Assembly (NCBI GenBank): GCA_963815185.1
Contig: CAWFGC010000009.1
Coordinates: 930,001-994,000, forward strand
DNA: 64,000 nucleotides
DNA from: SHZL01 sp963815185
Lineage (GTDB): Bacteria > Pseudomonadota > Gammaproteobacteria > Xanthomonadales > SZUA-36
Reading direction: 5' to 3'
Position 1 is the first letter of the stretch, and each line of letters starts with the position of its first letter. The notes beneath the pieces are model-generated. The model did no database searches and was not told where the DNA came from. It worked only from the letters and a program-made list of their open reading frames with translations. This document shows, piece by piece, positions 44,946 through 54,346 of the stretch. The position numbers and the translations under genes were made by a program.

Positions 44946-46874
44946 TTACTTCGCGCCTGCGTTGCCGACAGGTACCGAAAATGCGTCCGCCACGATGTTG
45001 TCGACATTGCCGCCCGTTAGGGCTCGTAGAAACGCGACCAGTTGCTTTCGTTCATCCACAGTCAGCCCCAATGGCCGCACCAGCGGGTCGCGGAGCGGGT
45101 TTTCTACGCCGCCTTCATCGTAAAATTGAACGACATCGTCCAGCGTAAGAATCGATCCATCATGCATGTACGGGGCGGTCAGGGCGACGTTTCGCAAGCC
45201 GGGCGTGCGGTACTTCCAACGGTCTGCAGGCTTGCTGGTTATCTCGTACAGGCCGAGATCGTTAGGAGGGCGCTCGGCGGCCTCTTCGATAAATTCCCGC
45301 CGGACGAGGACTTGTTCTCCGGGCGCAATCTGAACCGTGGTCTCGGAAAGCGGCGTGGACATCGAGCGCCGGTATCCCACACCTGTATTGTGCATATCGT
45401 TGTCCGTGAACAATGCCCAGTCCGGACCCATCAGATGGCAGGCCGAGCAACCGGCTTTGCCCGTGAACAGCCGAAATCCCGCCTGCTCTTCATCGGTCAT
45501 GCCATCGGCCTCGCCACCGTAACGCCACCGGTCGAAACGGCTATCTGCCGAGACCAGCAAACGTTCATAGCTGGCCAGTGCCATGCCGACAGTATCCATG
45601 GACAGCGCATGGCCATCGAAAGCCGACTCGAAACGCTCGGCATACCCGGGAATCGACCGGATCTTTTCCAGGACCTGGCCCACCGACGGATTGCCCATTT
45701 CATTGTGCGCCAGCAGCGGTCCCCAAATCTGCTGCTCCAGGGAGGTTTCGCGGCCGTCGGTGAAGAGTTTCTCCAAGTAGGCCACGTTGTAGATCATCGG
45801 TGAATTGCGGCGCACGGTTCGGCCTTCGATACCCACCGCTGTCGTGAGTTCATTACTGGTGAAGCCCTGCTCGGGTATGTGGCACATCGCGCAAGAGATC
45901 GTATCGTTGTGCGAGAGACGGCGATCAAAGAACAGCAAGCGCCCGAGTTCCACCTTTGCCTGTGTGACCGGATTTTCACCAGGTACCGGAATCGGGGGCA
46001 ATCCCAGGGGCGCTGCGTCCAGATAGTCCATCAGTCGGGCAGGTCTTCCCCTACGCGCCTCCAGGCTCTTGGCGCGCGTGCGAAAGCCGGTCTCTTCGTA
46101 GCCCTCCCTGACGTCGCCTGGCCCCAGCCGTGAGGACTGCGGCACCGCCTCGAGATTTGCTGCGAACTCGCTCTGCACGGTTTGGATGTCGCTCAACATT
46201 GTGTCCGCGTGAAGGTAGGAAGCGCTGTAAATATTGCGAATCCGGAGCTGCGGGTCCACCAGGTAGACCCGCAGAACGTGTGAAATGGAGCGGCTCTGTT
46301 GTTCCTCCGAGCCCGGCTCGCGCACAACCGATTGGCTATAGCTCTCCAATATCGGCGCCAGGTCGGACTGACCGCGGGTCGTGAGAAAGCGCCAGTCTGT
46401 ACCGTCACCGATGAAGGGGTTTCCATAACGGCGCATCACTTCTGGCGTATCTTGCACCGGATCGAAACTCAGGCTTAGAAAGCGGACGTTCTTCGCGTTG
46501 TCAGGGCTTTTGTCAAGTCGCTTCTTCAGTTGGGCCAGAACGTGGGTCGCCAGAGGACAGCCATTGGCATCCGAGCACGAACTGTATATGAAGCTCAACA
46601 CAACCACCTTGTCGCCCATCAGGGCATGGAGTGTCGTTTCCCCGTGGTGGCTGTCGATCACGTTGCCATCCCCGGCAGGTCCGATCACCGGTAACTGGTA
46701 GGTGCCGGCGGCCGGAGGCTCGAACTCGATCTCCGACCAGCCTGGCGCCAGCACCTGTGGCTCAATGGCATCTTGATCCGCCGCCAATACCGGGGTGACT
46801 GCTGCAGCAATGAGCGGCAGGCATCGGAGCACAAGCGCCGCAATTACCCTCATTGAAGAACGCTCTGTTCGCAT
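44946..46874 (-). CDS. SCO1/SenC-MauG fusion protein (copper chaperone plus di-heme peroxidase)
   Basis: 642 residues, signal peptide ending VLAADQ (~32), so periplasmic. Residues ~60-240 are SCO1/SenC-like: CSDANGCPLAT gives the metal/redox Cys pair (100, 106; spacing longer than the usual CxxxC), and H199 (SISHV) is the expected His ligand. Residues ~285-630 are MauG/cytochrome c peroxidase-like with two heme c sites, SCAMCH (328-332) and GCSACH (476-480). Three bases after mtoX. In known methanethiol oxidase operons SCO1 and MauG are separate genes needed for enzyme maturation; here they are one chain. Confidence 0.85.
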   Translation of the reverse strand: MRTERSSMRVIAALVLRCLPLIAAAVTPVLAADQDAIEPQVLAPGWSEIEFEPPAAGTYQLPVIGPAGDGNVIDSHHGETTLHALMGDKVVVLSFIYSSCSDANGCPLATHVLAQLKKRLDKSPDNAKNVRFLSLSFDPVQDTPEVMRRYGNPFIGDGTDWRFLTTRGQSDLAPILESYSQSVVREPGSEEQQSRSISHVLRVYLVDPQLRIRNIYSASYLHADTMLSDIQTVQSEFAANLEAVPQSSRLGPGDVREGYEETGFRTRAKSLEARRGRPARLMDYLDAAPLGLPPIPVPGENPVTQAKVELGRLLFFDRRLSHNDTISCAMCHIPEQGFTSNELTTAVGIEGRTVRRNSPMIYNVAYLEKLFTDGRETSLEQQIWGPLLAHNEMGNPSVGQVLEKIRSIPGYAERFESAFDGHALSMDTVGMALASYERLLVSADSRFDRWRYGGEADGMTDEEQAGFRLFTGKAGCSACHLMGPDWALFTDNDMHNTGVGYRRSMSTPLSETTVQIAPGEQVLVRREFIEEAAERPPNDLGLYEITSKPADRWKYRTPGLRNVALTAPYMHDGSILTLDDVVQFYDEGGVENPLRDPLVRPLGLTVDERKQLVAFLRALTGGNVDNIVADAFSVPVGNAGAK

Positions 46875-46877
46875 GAA

Positions 46878-48278
46878 TCAGTTTGCCGTCACCTGCCTTA
46901 CCTCGGTGACCTCAGAAGCCAATCCCGGATGGGATTTTCCGTACAGCGAGTAGGCGCCGAATCGCATCTGGTGCGGACGTCCCAGGTTCTCGGCAAGAAA
47001 ATCGATCGTAAACTCGTGCTGCAGATTCTTGCCGTCCCAGAGGTAGGCCTTGAAGAACTGCAAATCTTCCTTCTCGGGTGACTCGGCTTTATCCCAGTTC
47101 GCCAGCAGCGAAGAGGTAAAGTAAATTCGTTTCCCATCCCAGCTTTGGGAAACCATGTTTACCTGCGCTCCGATTTTGCTTTCATGAATCTGCACAGGAT
47201 TGAAGGGGTCGGAAACGTCGAACAATCTGGCCTTTCCATCGTTCCAGGTGTCGACCCACAGCAGCGAATCATCCGCCGAGATGGATATGTCGACAGGAAG
47301 TGGGATTTTTGATGCATCGCCGATATCGCCAACGGCTTTTGCCTGCCATTCACCAGCATCGTCCTCGTAGATCAACCAGATTTTCGAGGTCAATGCCGTT
47401 GTCGTGAAGCAATAATTGTTGTGTGCACCCCAGGCGCAGCGAATTTCCAGCGGTGCGCCTGGTACGTCCAGGATCTTCTTCGGCTGGCGAGTATGCAGGT
47501 TCCACACAACGACCGTATTCCCGAACCGCTTCATGGCCTCGGCATCGGCCATCAGCTTGCCGAGGTTCATCATATAGTTGTTCCAACCGGTGAATGACGA
47601 TGTGAGGAGGACATTGCGGCGCGGGAGCGCACGGATGTCATAGCCGTAACCATCAGCGAATTGTCCTGTCTTGACCGCCCCATGGAGCATTTCATCCGTA
47701 GGCATCCAGAACGTTGCAATGTAGTCACCTGCGTTCGTGTACTCGACCAAAGCTGTCCGACCTCCGTGGTCTTTGTCATTTGACAGGCCAGTCAGCAACA
47801 TTCGTCCCGGCATTGCGTAATTGGTGTGTGGGCCGACGACGCCAGAGCTTCTGGCGACGAAGTCATCGATGGTCTTGTGCAGCCGGGGCTTGGACGGATC
47901 GCTGTGTATATCGAAAATGAAAATACGGCTGGTGTCGAGGCCGCTGGCCCATAGATACTGACGGTCGTCGGTCAGTCCGGAGTGATGCGCCTCGTTGCGG
48001 CCACCAACCGAAAGAACATGAACGACCGTTCCGTAGGTGTTGGAATTCGGATTGACATCCACCGTCACCAGCTTGTCTTGCTCGTCGCCGATGCCCTCGG
48101 TTCCGAGGGTCCATACATAGACAAAATCTTCCTGTCCAACGATTTTGGCCATGTAGGGTGACATGCAGGTTTCGTCGGCGCCCAAACCTAGCGGTATCGT
48201 CCCAAGTACTATCGCCAGACAGGCGCTGCGGAATGTGCTGCCCATTCGATGAGCAGGTGGTAAGTGAATGGAAAACAT
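46878..48278 (-). CDS. mtoX: Methanethiol oxidase (selenium-binding protein SBP56 family)
   Basis: 466 residues from ATG 48278 with AAGGAG upstream; the longer frame to 48317 is unlikely. Signal peptide (FRSACLAIVLGTIPLGLGA) indicates a periplasmic enzyme. The SBP56 fold is recognised by YVWTLGTEGIGDEQDKLVTV, NEAHHSGLTDDRQYLWASGL, CAWGAHNNYCFTT, LWVDTWNDGKARLFDVSDP and GRPHQMRFGAYS. Bacterial members oxidise methanethiol to formaldehyde, sulfide and hydrogen peroxide, with copper needed. The SCO-MauG gene directly behind fits copper loading and cofactor maturation. Confidence 0.85.
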   Translation of the reverse strand: MFSIHLPPAHRMGSTFRSACLAIVLGTIPLGLGADETCMSPYMAKIVGQEDFVYVWTLGTEGIGDEQDKLVTVDVNPNSNTYGTVVHVLSVGGRNEAHHSGLTDDRQYLWASGLDTSRIFIFDIHSDPSKPRLHKTIDDFVARSSGVVGPHTNYAMPGRMLLTGLSNDKDHGGRTALVEYTNAGDYIATFWMPTDEMLHGAVKTGQFADGYGYDIRALPRRNVLLTSSFTGWNNYMMNLGKLMADAEAMKRFGNTVVVWNLHTRQPKKILDVPGAPLEIRCAWGAHNNYCFTTTALTSKIWLIYEDDAGEWQAKAVGDIGDASKIPLPVDISISADDSLLWVDTWNDGKARLFDVSDPFNPVQIHESKIGAQVNMVSQSWDGKRIYFTSSLLANWDKAESPEKEDLQFFKAYLWDGKNLQHEFTIDFLAENLGRPHQMRFGAYSLYGKSHPGLASEVTEVRQVTAN

Positions 48279-48490
48279 GTCGAAGACTCCTTGCGTGTTG
48301 AAATGAAAATTTCGCATTTTCTGTCACACTCTCATACTAGCCCATCTAAAAAAATTTGCATCAGCGTATAGCCCATCCGCTTTGCAGTGCAGGATTCCTT
48401 GGAAGTGCTTATGTCGCACTTTTCCAACATTGAACACATTGCCGCGCTTGAGTTTGCTGACTAACGACATCCGGATCTTTGGGTGAACTT

Positions 48491-48755
48491 GGGCCGGACC
48501 TACGCAAGTAATTGAGAAGCATGAATTCGACAGCTTCCCAGCGCGCTCTTCGACCCTTAAACAGCTCATTTGAACCCCAATTTTCGGTGCCTATCGCAGG
48601 GCTTGGGTCACTTTAGAGGTAACAACCGCCACAACGGAGTCAGTTTCTTTTGCGGCTCCGATGTCCCATCAACGCTTCCTAAAGCTGATTGAAACAGGTT
48701 GGACGTTCCCGCGGAGACCTGAAATACACGATGTTTGGGCTACTTTGATCAGGAG
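48491..48755 (+). repeat. Uninterrupted copy of the ~270-bp REP-like repeat
   Basis: Begins GGGCCGGACCTACGC. Matches 27,312-27,428 and then 29,323-29,470, showing what the site looked like before the IS1634-type insertion. Its first bases resemble the ends of the 16.4-kb element (GGTCGGACC), suggesting a related family. Confidence 0.75.
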
Positions 48756-48852
48756 CAGGACCGAGAGGAGCCGGTGGGTGACAACCCATTCGCTCCAAAA
48801 GTGTTACCCATGTCCTCGGAATAAACTGTTATCTATGTCCCAAAAATGGGCC

Positions 48853-48906
48853 TGAAAACTATGGTGGCCAGGGGCGGTCGCTCTCGGCCATCCATGGCCT
48901 ACGCGG
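48853..48906 (-). other. att-like site B (hybrid repeat)
   Basis: 48,853-48,877 is identical to 53,593-53,617 at the tRNA-Phe 3' end over 25 bases, including TGGTGGCCAGGGGCGG. 48,862-48,906 matches site A at 30,278-30,322 with two differences. Its left arm is that of the tRNA site and its right arm that of site A, the pattern expected for an attachment site between two stacked elements. Confidence 0.6.
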
Positions 48907-48973
48907 ATTAACGCCGGCAGAGGCCATGGAAACCGCCAGAGTGTCTACTTTTGAAGTGTCTACTTGACGGGGA

Positions 48974-49161
48974 AGCTTACGCTTGAGCCTGTAACTGTCA
49001 TTACCCGTCTCCAGGATGTGGCAGTGATGGGTCAGTCGGTCCAGCAAGGCAGTGGTCATTTTTTCATCACCAAACACGGTTGACCATTCGGCAAAGCTGA
49101 GGTTGGTGGTAATGATGATGCTGGTGCGCTCATACAACTTGCAGATCAAGTGGAACAGCAA
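48974..49161 (-). pseudogene. IstB (IS21 ATPase) C-terminal fragment
   Basis: Reads LFHLICKLYERTSIIITTNL, SFAEWSTVFGDEKMTTALLD, RLTHHCHILETGNDSYRLKR. This is the end of IS21-family IstB helper ATPases (~250 residues). The Walker A part is missing. Confidence 0.8.
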
Positions 49162-49233
49162 TGTGTAAATAGGCATTGAAATTTGACCCATCATCGGCGT
49201 CGAATATTGACCCCCCAAAAAGGGTAAAAAAAG

Positions 49234-49312
49234 TTAGTTTCTGTGTTTGATTCTCCAGCTGTCATTGCCTGTTTCTATGATGTCGCAATGGTGCGTTACC
49301 CGATCGAGCAAA
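49234..49312 (-). pseudogene. Second IstB C-terminal fragment
   Basis: SALLDRVTHHCDIIETGNDS then WRIKHRN and stop. Similar to but distinct from the fragment just left of it, so two different IS21-type elements decayed here. Confidence 0.65.
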
Positions 49313-49444
49313 GCGGAACTGAGGAAGTGACATGGTTCCTTATGTACTACGGACTGGAATTGGCGCGCGAACACCCTGAGTCTGGGCTAAAAATGATCAA
49401 CCGTGCCGTGCTCAGGAAAAGCTTTCCCGCCTGCTTTCACTTGC

Positions 49445-51148
49445 TCACATCGATGAACCCCTTGCATGAGTTTCAACGATACAGATCAATCCCTGCATAC
49501 CACCTTCCACTGTCGGACCCGCAGGTAAGGGACTGCTAGGCCCACAGACCCAGCCTTTCTTTGAAAAAAAGATATCTCTCTGATAGGTACCCCTGGTTGG
49601 CAGCGGGTAGGCGATGAAGCGTTCTTCCACTGGCATAAACTGAAACATCCGATCGGACATATTGGCTGTTATCCATACATCACCTGTATCAGGATGAATC
49701 GCCAGTGCGTACGGTGCTTCGACACCGTCCGGCGTCAGACGTGGAATTTGGTATATTTTGTATTCCATCGTTTGCGTGTTTAACCGGGCGATGGCGCCGT
49801 TGGCAAAAGCGGGGATCCATAAAGTACCGTCAGCGCCGAAACGCAGGCGACGGGGCCCGTAGAACGGCGGATTGAATTCCTCTATTTCCAGGGTTTCCGA
49901 ATCGATGCGACCAATCTTGTGTGCGCCCAGGCGGCTATACCAGACACTGCCATCTTTTGGATTCACATCTATGCCATAAGGTGCGTATCCCGGAACAATT
50001 TTGCGGTTGCTGGTCGCCGGTAAATTGATCACCTTCATTTCTTCGCTGACCGGATCGAAGCGGCCCACCTGGTTTGAATTGATGATAGTGAACCAGATCC
50101 TTCCTTTTTTATCTATACGCAATGTATGCGGATAAATTGCCCCGTCCTTAACGTCGTAGCCCTTGAAACTCCTTGTCCTGGGATCGAACACGCCTATTTG
50201 ATTGGCAAATGAATCAGTCAGATAAAACTTGCCGTCCTCACCTTGCTGTAAACTGTGCGGTCCATGACGGGCGCGGAAGCTTGATGCTGTCGTAGTGCCG
50301 ACTTTACCGCCGAGACGTCCACCAAGCGGCATGCCGTTTGCCGGCAGGGTAAACACTTCCGTCAGGTTGGTTTCCGGATCAGTGATGTAGACATTATCGT
50401 TGCCCTCATCAACGGTATAAAACAGGCCATCCTGACTATTTACCATTGCATCATGCGCAACCAGGGCCTGAGGATACTTCCATTCCTTGACCATGACGTG
50501 CTCGTATGCCGGGTCGTATTCATGCCTTTCTTTTTTGACGACGACCGTGCCATCAAATGAGGATGCCAACAGATCCGCATACTTATTCAGTAATTCGGGG
50601 TTCTCACCGGGTTGAAAGAGCCAGAAGCCAAGCATGCGGTCAACGATCGTGGCCCAGGCTTCCCTGCTGCGTGGTTGTCGCGTAAACGCATTTCCCAGTT
50701 GATGACAACTAATACAGTCGTTTTGAAAGAGTAATTGTGATTTCTCATCCGCCAGATGGAGGCGGGTAAATTGTGAACTGCCGGTAAGGCTTTCCGATAT
50801 TTGGCGGTCTGTTGTCAACAATTGTAATGTGACATCCCGCTTGACTGTGTCAGTACCCGTCAGTGCAATGGTTGCAGTTTTGTCGGCATAGCCGGGACTG
50901 CGTACCCGCATGGTCATCTCCCCACTGAGCGCAGTCTCTAATCGGTATTGACCGTCCCTTCCCGCATAGACCGTCTCCAAGTACAAATTGTCCGCGCGAA
51001 ACAGTGACACCATGGCGACGGGAACCGGCTCACCCGCTTGATTACTGACTGTTCCTTCCAAAGTGGCAGAGAGGATGGGGGGTGAAAATAAAAGTAATAG
51101 CAAACAGGTAATTGCAATACCACCATCGAGCGCTATTGTCTTTGTCAT
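49445..51148 (-). CDS. Periplasmic cytochrome c / Vgb-like beta-propeller protein
   Basis: 567 residues from ATG 51148; the TTG at 51187 is less likely. Signal peptide (GIAITCLLLLLFSPPILSA). A carboxypeptidase-regulatory-like domain (~27-112: TLEGTVSNQAGEPVPVAMVS) is followed by a single heme site CISCH (Cys 145, 148, His 149). A propeller like virginiamycin B lyase / NHL proteins comes next (~205-545: GRIWFTIINSNQVGRFDPVS, APYGIDVNPKDGSVWYSRLG, APYALAIHPDTGDVWITANM). The combination is seen in exported oxidoreductase-like proteins of unknown substrate. Stands alone inside the right-hand island. Confidence 0.7.
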   Translation of the reverse strand: MTKTIALDGGIAITCLLLLLFSPPILSATLEGTVSNQAGEPVPVAMVSLFRADNLYLETVYAGRDGQYRLETALSGEMTMRVRSPGYADKTATIALTGTDTVKRDVTLQLLTTDRQISESLTGSSQFTRLHLADEKSQLLFQNDCISCHQLGNAFTRQPRSREAWATIVDRMLGFWLFQPGENPELLNKYADLLASSFDGTVVVKKERHEYDPAYEHVMVKEWKYPQALVAHDAMVNSQDGLFYTVDEGNDNVYITDPETNLTEVFTLPANGMPLGGRLGGKVGTTTASSFRARHGPHSLQQGEDGKFYLTDSFANQIGVFDPRTRSFKGYDVKDGAIYPHTLRIDKKGRIWFTIINSNQVGRFDPVSEEMKVINLPATSNRKIVPGYAPYGIDVNPKDGSVWYSRLGAHKIGRIDSETLEIEEFNPPFYGPRRLRFGADGTLWIPAFANGAIARLNTQTMEYKIYQIPRLTPDGVEAPYALAIHPDTGDVWITANMSDRMFQFMPVEERFIAYPLPTRGTYQRDIFFSKKGWVCGPSSPLPAGPTVEGGMQGLICIVETHARGSSM

Positions 51149-52431
51149 TTTCGAAAGCCTGGGTTGATTAGCAGTTAGTGTGAGCAAAATACTCGCGTTT
51201 TATCGATGTGACAATATAGAGGTACAAATCACCGAGCCAAATCTTGCAGCGTGAGCAGAATATAAAAGCATCGTCGCGCAAGCCTCCCGCGAAATCGAAT
51301 GGCGAAAAGCAGCGCCACTGGTGGGCATTGAGTTCAACGTACCGCAACCTAAATATGGTGTCCATGGGCCGCGCAAAACACCAACCATGTCGGGCAGCTC
51401 CTGGCCGGTCGCGCCACTAAGGAGAACATCAATCCTGGGTCGGCTAGGGTCCGCAGCTGAGTTGCTTCCGCGCATTGGCCTAAATGACAAATCTGATGAG
51501 GTCGCCGAGGCTTATGTTAGGGGTGCGCAAGCCGTCAAAGACGAGGAACTGACTTGTGCAGCGGTCGTGGACCATGCCAAACGCGCGGGGATTTTTGAAT
51601 AATCGGAATGGCCGCGCCGCTGGAGGATGTGGAGCCGTAGCTCCACGATAGCAGCTTCAAGCGAATGGTTTACTGGTCGGCCGGCGACCTTGGCGTAGTT
51701 GTTGATTTCGGACGAAATCAGCCCGGCGACGTGCTGCAACGGCGCGAACGCGGGGAATGGCATGACTTCAAACCCGAAAGAAAGCCCATAACTGCGCCAG
51801 TGGAGCCCTACACGCTCCCGCCTGGTGACTATCGTCTAGTGGCCTGTAACAGCCATATCGGCAGTGATCTGGGTGATGGATCGCGCACCGAGGCAAGGCA
51901 CGAGGAGGAGGCATAGTAGGCACTATGGCGACGACGAGCAACGCAGCCTCGGTGGGCGAGGCGCGCCCAGGCACTATCGATATGGCTGTTACAGGCCACT
52001 AGTATTCAGTCCATTGCATGATCCGACTAGTAAAGAACGCTGGCAAGAGGATTGAGTCTCGCGCGGATTATAGCGATGATTGTTTGGTATCTTACTTGGT
52101 CTTGTTGGAGTTGATGCAGACCTAATCGGAATTGAGGCAAAACAGGTTCATGGCACTGTTACCGAATGCCTTGAACTCGGGCTTCAGGGCAAGACGATAA
52201 ATCTCCAAGATGCGTTCCTGCAATTCGTGTCTATAGTGAAATTCTTAAGTCCTATGTATCGCGATTTGTACTCGACGCGCCCGCACTTTGGGGCTTGTAT
52301 GGGTTACCGACAATTCTGGTACTCTTTAAGATATGTCGATTTATTTGCACATAATCGACATATAGTGTTAATATGTCGATTGCATGAACACATGCAGATA
52401 ATGCATTTATTTCACGAACCATTATCGACAT
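51149..52431. other. Region without a recognised gene around MITE copy 2
   Basis: About 1.28 kb. The end of a plus frame near 51,470-51,602 (EVAEAYVRGAQAVKDEELTC) and one at 51,665-51,836 (GDVLQRRERGEWHDFKPERK, cut by the MITE) look protein-like and may be gene debris. A frame at 52,080-52,460 has no family likeness. Confidence 0.4.
51836..52002 (-). repeat. MITE-like element, ~167 bp, copy 2
   Basis: Reverse-orientation copy of 34,240-34,407 with the same CTAG-flanked inverted ends and almost no sequence difference, so both moved recently. It interrupts a protein-like frame. Confidence 0.85.
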
Positions 52432-52433
52432 AT
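52331..52433 (+). promoter_or_regulatory. Four ATATGTCGAT-type operator sites at the fic start
   Basis: ATATGTCGAT at 52,331 and 52,371, and their complements ATCGACATAT at 52,354-52,363 and 52,424-52,433; the last reaches into the start codon. They form two inverted pairs. This arrangement suits negative autoregulation, perhaps by the winged-helix tail of the Fic protein (inference). Confidence 0.6.
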
Positions 52434-53535
52434 GCCCTTCAAAGCAGACAAGCCGTATAACGACTTACCCACTCTTCCACCCAGGCAAGATGTAGAGACC
52501 AGGGCAGTCCTTAAAAAGTGCATCGCTGCTCGGGCTGCGCTCGCCGAGCTCAATCAGGCCAATCTCCTCATTCCCGATCCTCGGATGCTCGTCAATACGC
52601 TGCCCTTGTTGGAAGCCCAAGCCAGCTCTGAAATAGAGAACATCGTTACAACCACGGATAGCCTCTTTGAATACGCCAGCCTGAGCGAAGATCGCGCAGA
52701 TCCAGCCACTAAGGAGGCGCTGCGTTATCGCACAGCGCTTCGGGAAGGTGTCGACTACTTGCAGCAGCGACCCATGGGAACCCGTTTAGCGGAGCAGTTG
52801 TGCTCTCGCATCAGAGGTGTCGAGATGACGGTGCGCAAGGTGCCAGGAACAGCACTGGCCAACAGTAAAACAGGAAGGGTCATCTACACCCCCCCCGAAG
52901 GCGAGACGCTGCTGAGAGAAAAATTAGCCAATTGGGAGAAGTACCTTCACGCACACGATGACATTGACGTGTTGGTTCGAATGGCGGTGGCGCATTACCA
53001 GTTCGAAGCCATTCACCCATTTACGGATGGCAACGGTCGCACCGGACGGCTGCTCAACATCCTCTTTTTGGTTGAACGGTCCCTGCTGGCCTTGCCGGTA
53101 CTGTATCTCAGCCGGTACATCATCGAAAAGAAGGACGACTATTATAACAACCTTCTGCGGGTGACGTCCCACCAGACCTGGGAGCAATGGATTCTCTACA
53201 TGCTGAATGCCGTAGAGCAAACGGCCGTATGGACTCGTGACAAGATTCAAGCCATACGCAACTTACTCGATCACACCAATCAATATGTGCGGCAAGCGGC
53301 GCCTGAAGTACACAGCAGGGAACTGATCGACATCATCTTCACGCAGCCGTACTGCCGCATCACCAACTTGGTCGAAGCCGACATCGCCAAACGGCAAACC
53401 GCTTCCGTTTACCTCAAACGGCTGGTTGAAATTGGTGTGCTGAGAGAAATGAAAGTCGGCCGTGAGAAGCTGTTTATCCATCCCAAACTGATCCGGGTGA
53501 TCACCACCTCCAACGAATTCAGCGACTACTCCTGA
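52432..53535 (+). CDS. Fic-domain protein, class II with N-terminal inhibitory motif
   Basis: 367 residues. The Fic motif is HPFTDGNGRTGR (195-206), complete for AMP transfer. The N-terminal domain (Fic_N) contains SSEIEN (65-70), which fits the inhibitory [ST]xxxE[GN] helix; Glu69 should block ATP's gamma-phosphate site. A flap region (TGRVIYTPPEGE) is present. The C-terminal ~85 residues are winged-helix-like (CRITNLVEADIAKRQTASVY). Similar in layout to known self-regulated bacterial Fic enzymes that modify themselves or cell targets. No separate antitoxin gene. Located between a MITE and tRNA-Phe. Confidence 0.85.
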   Translation: MPFKADKPYNDLPTLPPRQDVETRAVLKKCIAARAALAELNQANLLIPDPRMLVNTLPLLEAQASSEIENIVTTTDSLFEYASLSEDRADPATKEALRYRTALREGVDYLQQRPMGTRLAEQLCSRIRGVEMTVRKVPGTALANSKTGRVIYTPPEGETLLREKLANWEKYLHAHDDIDVLVRMAVAHYQFEAIHPFTDGNGRTGRLLNILFLVERSLLALPVLYLSRYIIEKKDDYYNNLLRVTSHQTWEQWILYMLNAVEQTAVWTRDKIQAIRNLLDHTNQYVRQAAPEVHSRELIDIIFTQPYCRITNLVEADIAKRQTASVYLKRLVEIGVLREMKVGREKLFIHPKLIRVITTSNEFSDYS

Positions 53536-53601
53536 TCACGCAAAATTCACGCAAGGCGATGGATGCCAAACCGAGGAGTTAGTGTAAGTGATTGAAAACT
53601 A

Positions 53602-53677
<76 letters not shown>

Positions 53678-53754
53678 TTGGTGCAGTGAGGCGCAGTATT
53701 AGACCTTTTGGCGCAGGTGAAGTCAACCGGCGCGGCACTGGCGCGGCGCCGGTC

Positions 53755-54324
53755 TTAGCCGGCTGCATCAAACGCGGCTTTGAGCCATGCAATGACTTCG
53801 GCGTCCACGTCTTTGGCGGACTCCAGCCGAACGCGGTGCGAAACCATGGCATTGAAACTTCCCGAGGCTTCCAGCCGCCCGGTGGGTTTTTTGCCTTTGA
53901 GGTTGATGCCAAGGTCAACGCGGGTTTTGGTTGATGGCTGAATCAGCGCGAACTGCTTCTTCCGGCGCAGACTGACATAGGTTTTCTTGGGCGCGATTTC
54001 GAGCTCGTTGCCAAATCCTTTGACGGCCTTCAGCACCTTTTCGTAAATGGGCTTCAGCGGCGCTTTGTCGCTCGCGTATTGGGCCGCGACCAGATCATCA
54101 TCGTCGTGCTGGTCGGCGCTGGATTGCAGCGCGCGGTGGGCGATCAGATTGGCATAGCCGTGGGTGATGCCGTGGTCGGTTTTCAGGAACTTGACGATCT
54201 GGCCGTGCTTTTCCAGCTTGGTGTTCTTTACGATCTTGACCCATTCGGGCACCGATCGCCCGGTCTTGTCCAGGATGTTGGCTTCCATGGTCAAAACGCT
54301 TTGGTCGACTGTGGTTGTGCTCAT
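53755..54324 (-). CDS. DUF4287/DUF5655 protein
   Basis: 189 residues from ATG 54324, with AGGAGA upstream; the longer frame is out of context. Residues ~12-60 match DUF4287 (ILDKTGRSVPEWVKIVKNTK and HGITHGYANLIAHRAL). Residues ~80-185 match DUF5655 (KPIYEKVLKAVKGFGNELEI, APKKTYVSLRRKKQFALIQP). The latter is a small predicted nucleic-acid or transport-associated fold; function unknown. 22 bp after the DUF1761 gene. Confidence 0.75.
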   Translation of the reverse strand: MSTTTVDQSVLTMEANILDKTGRSVPEWVKIVKNTKLEKHGQIVKFLKTDHGITHGYANLIAHRALQSSADQHDDDDLVAAQYASDKAPLKPIYEKVLKAVKGFGNELEIAPKKTYVSLRRKKQFALIQPSTKTRVDLGINLKGKKPTGRLEASGSFNAMVSHRVRLESAKDVDAEVIAWLKAAFDAAG

Positions 54325-54346
54325 GGCTGCTCTCCTTTGTTTGTGC

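Larger units (their letters stand above)
48279..49444. other. Repeat, att site and IS21 debris
   Basis: No intact gene. Contains the full copy of the 270-bp repeat, short IS-end-like motifs (TGTTACCCATGTCC at 48,802 and GTTATCTATGTCC at 48,829), att-like site B and two istB fragments. Confidence 0.6.

Noticed and set aside
51200..51490. 96-codon reverse frame before the propeller gene
   Set aside because: No family likeness and competing frames on both strands; left as undefined debris.
52080..52460. 126-codon plus frame before fic
   Set aside because: Starts at TTG, overlaps the operator sites and the fic start, and resembles no family; probably chance or debris.
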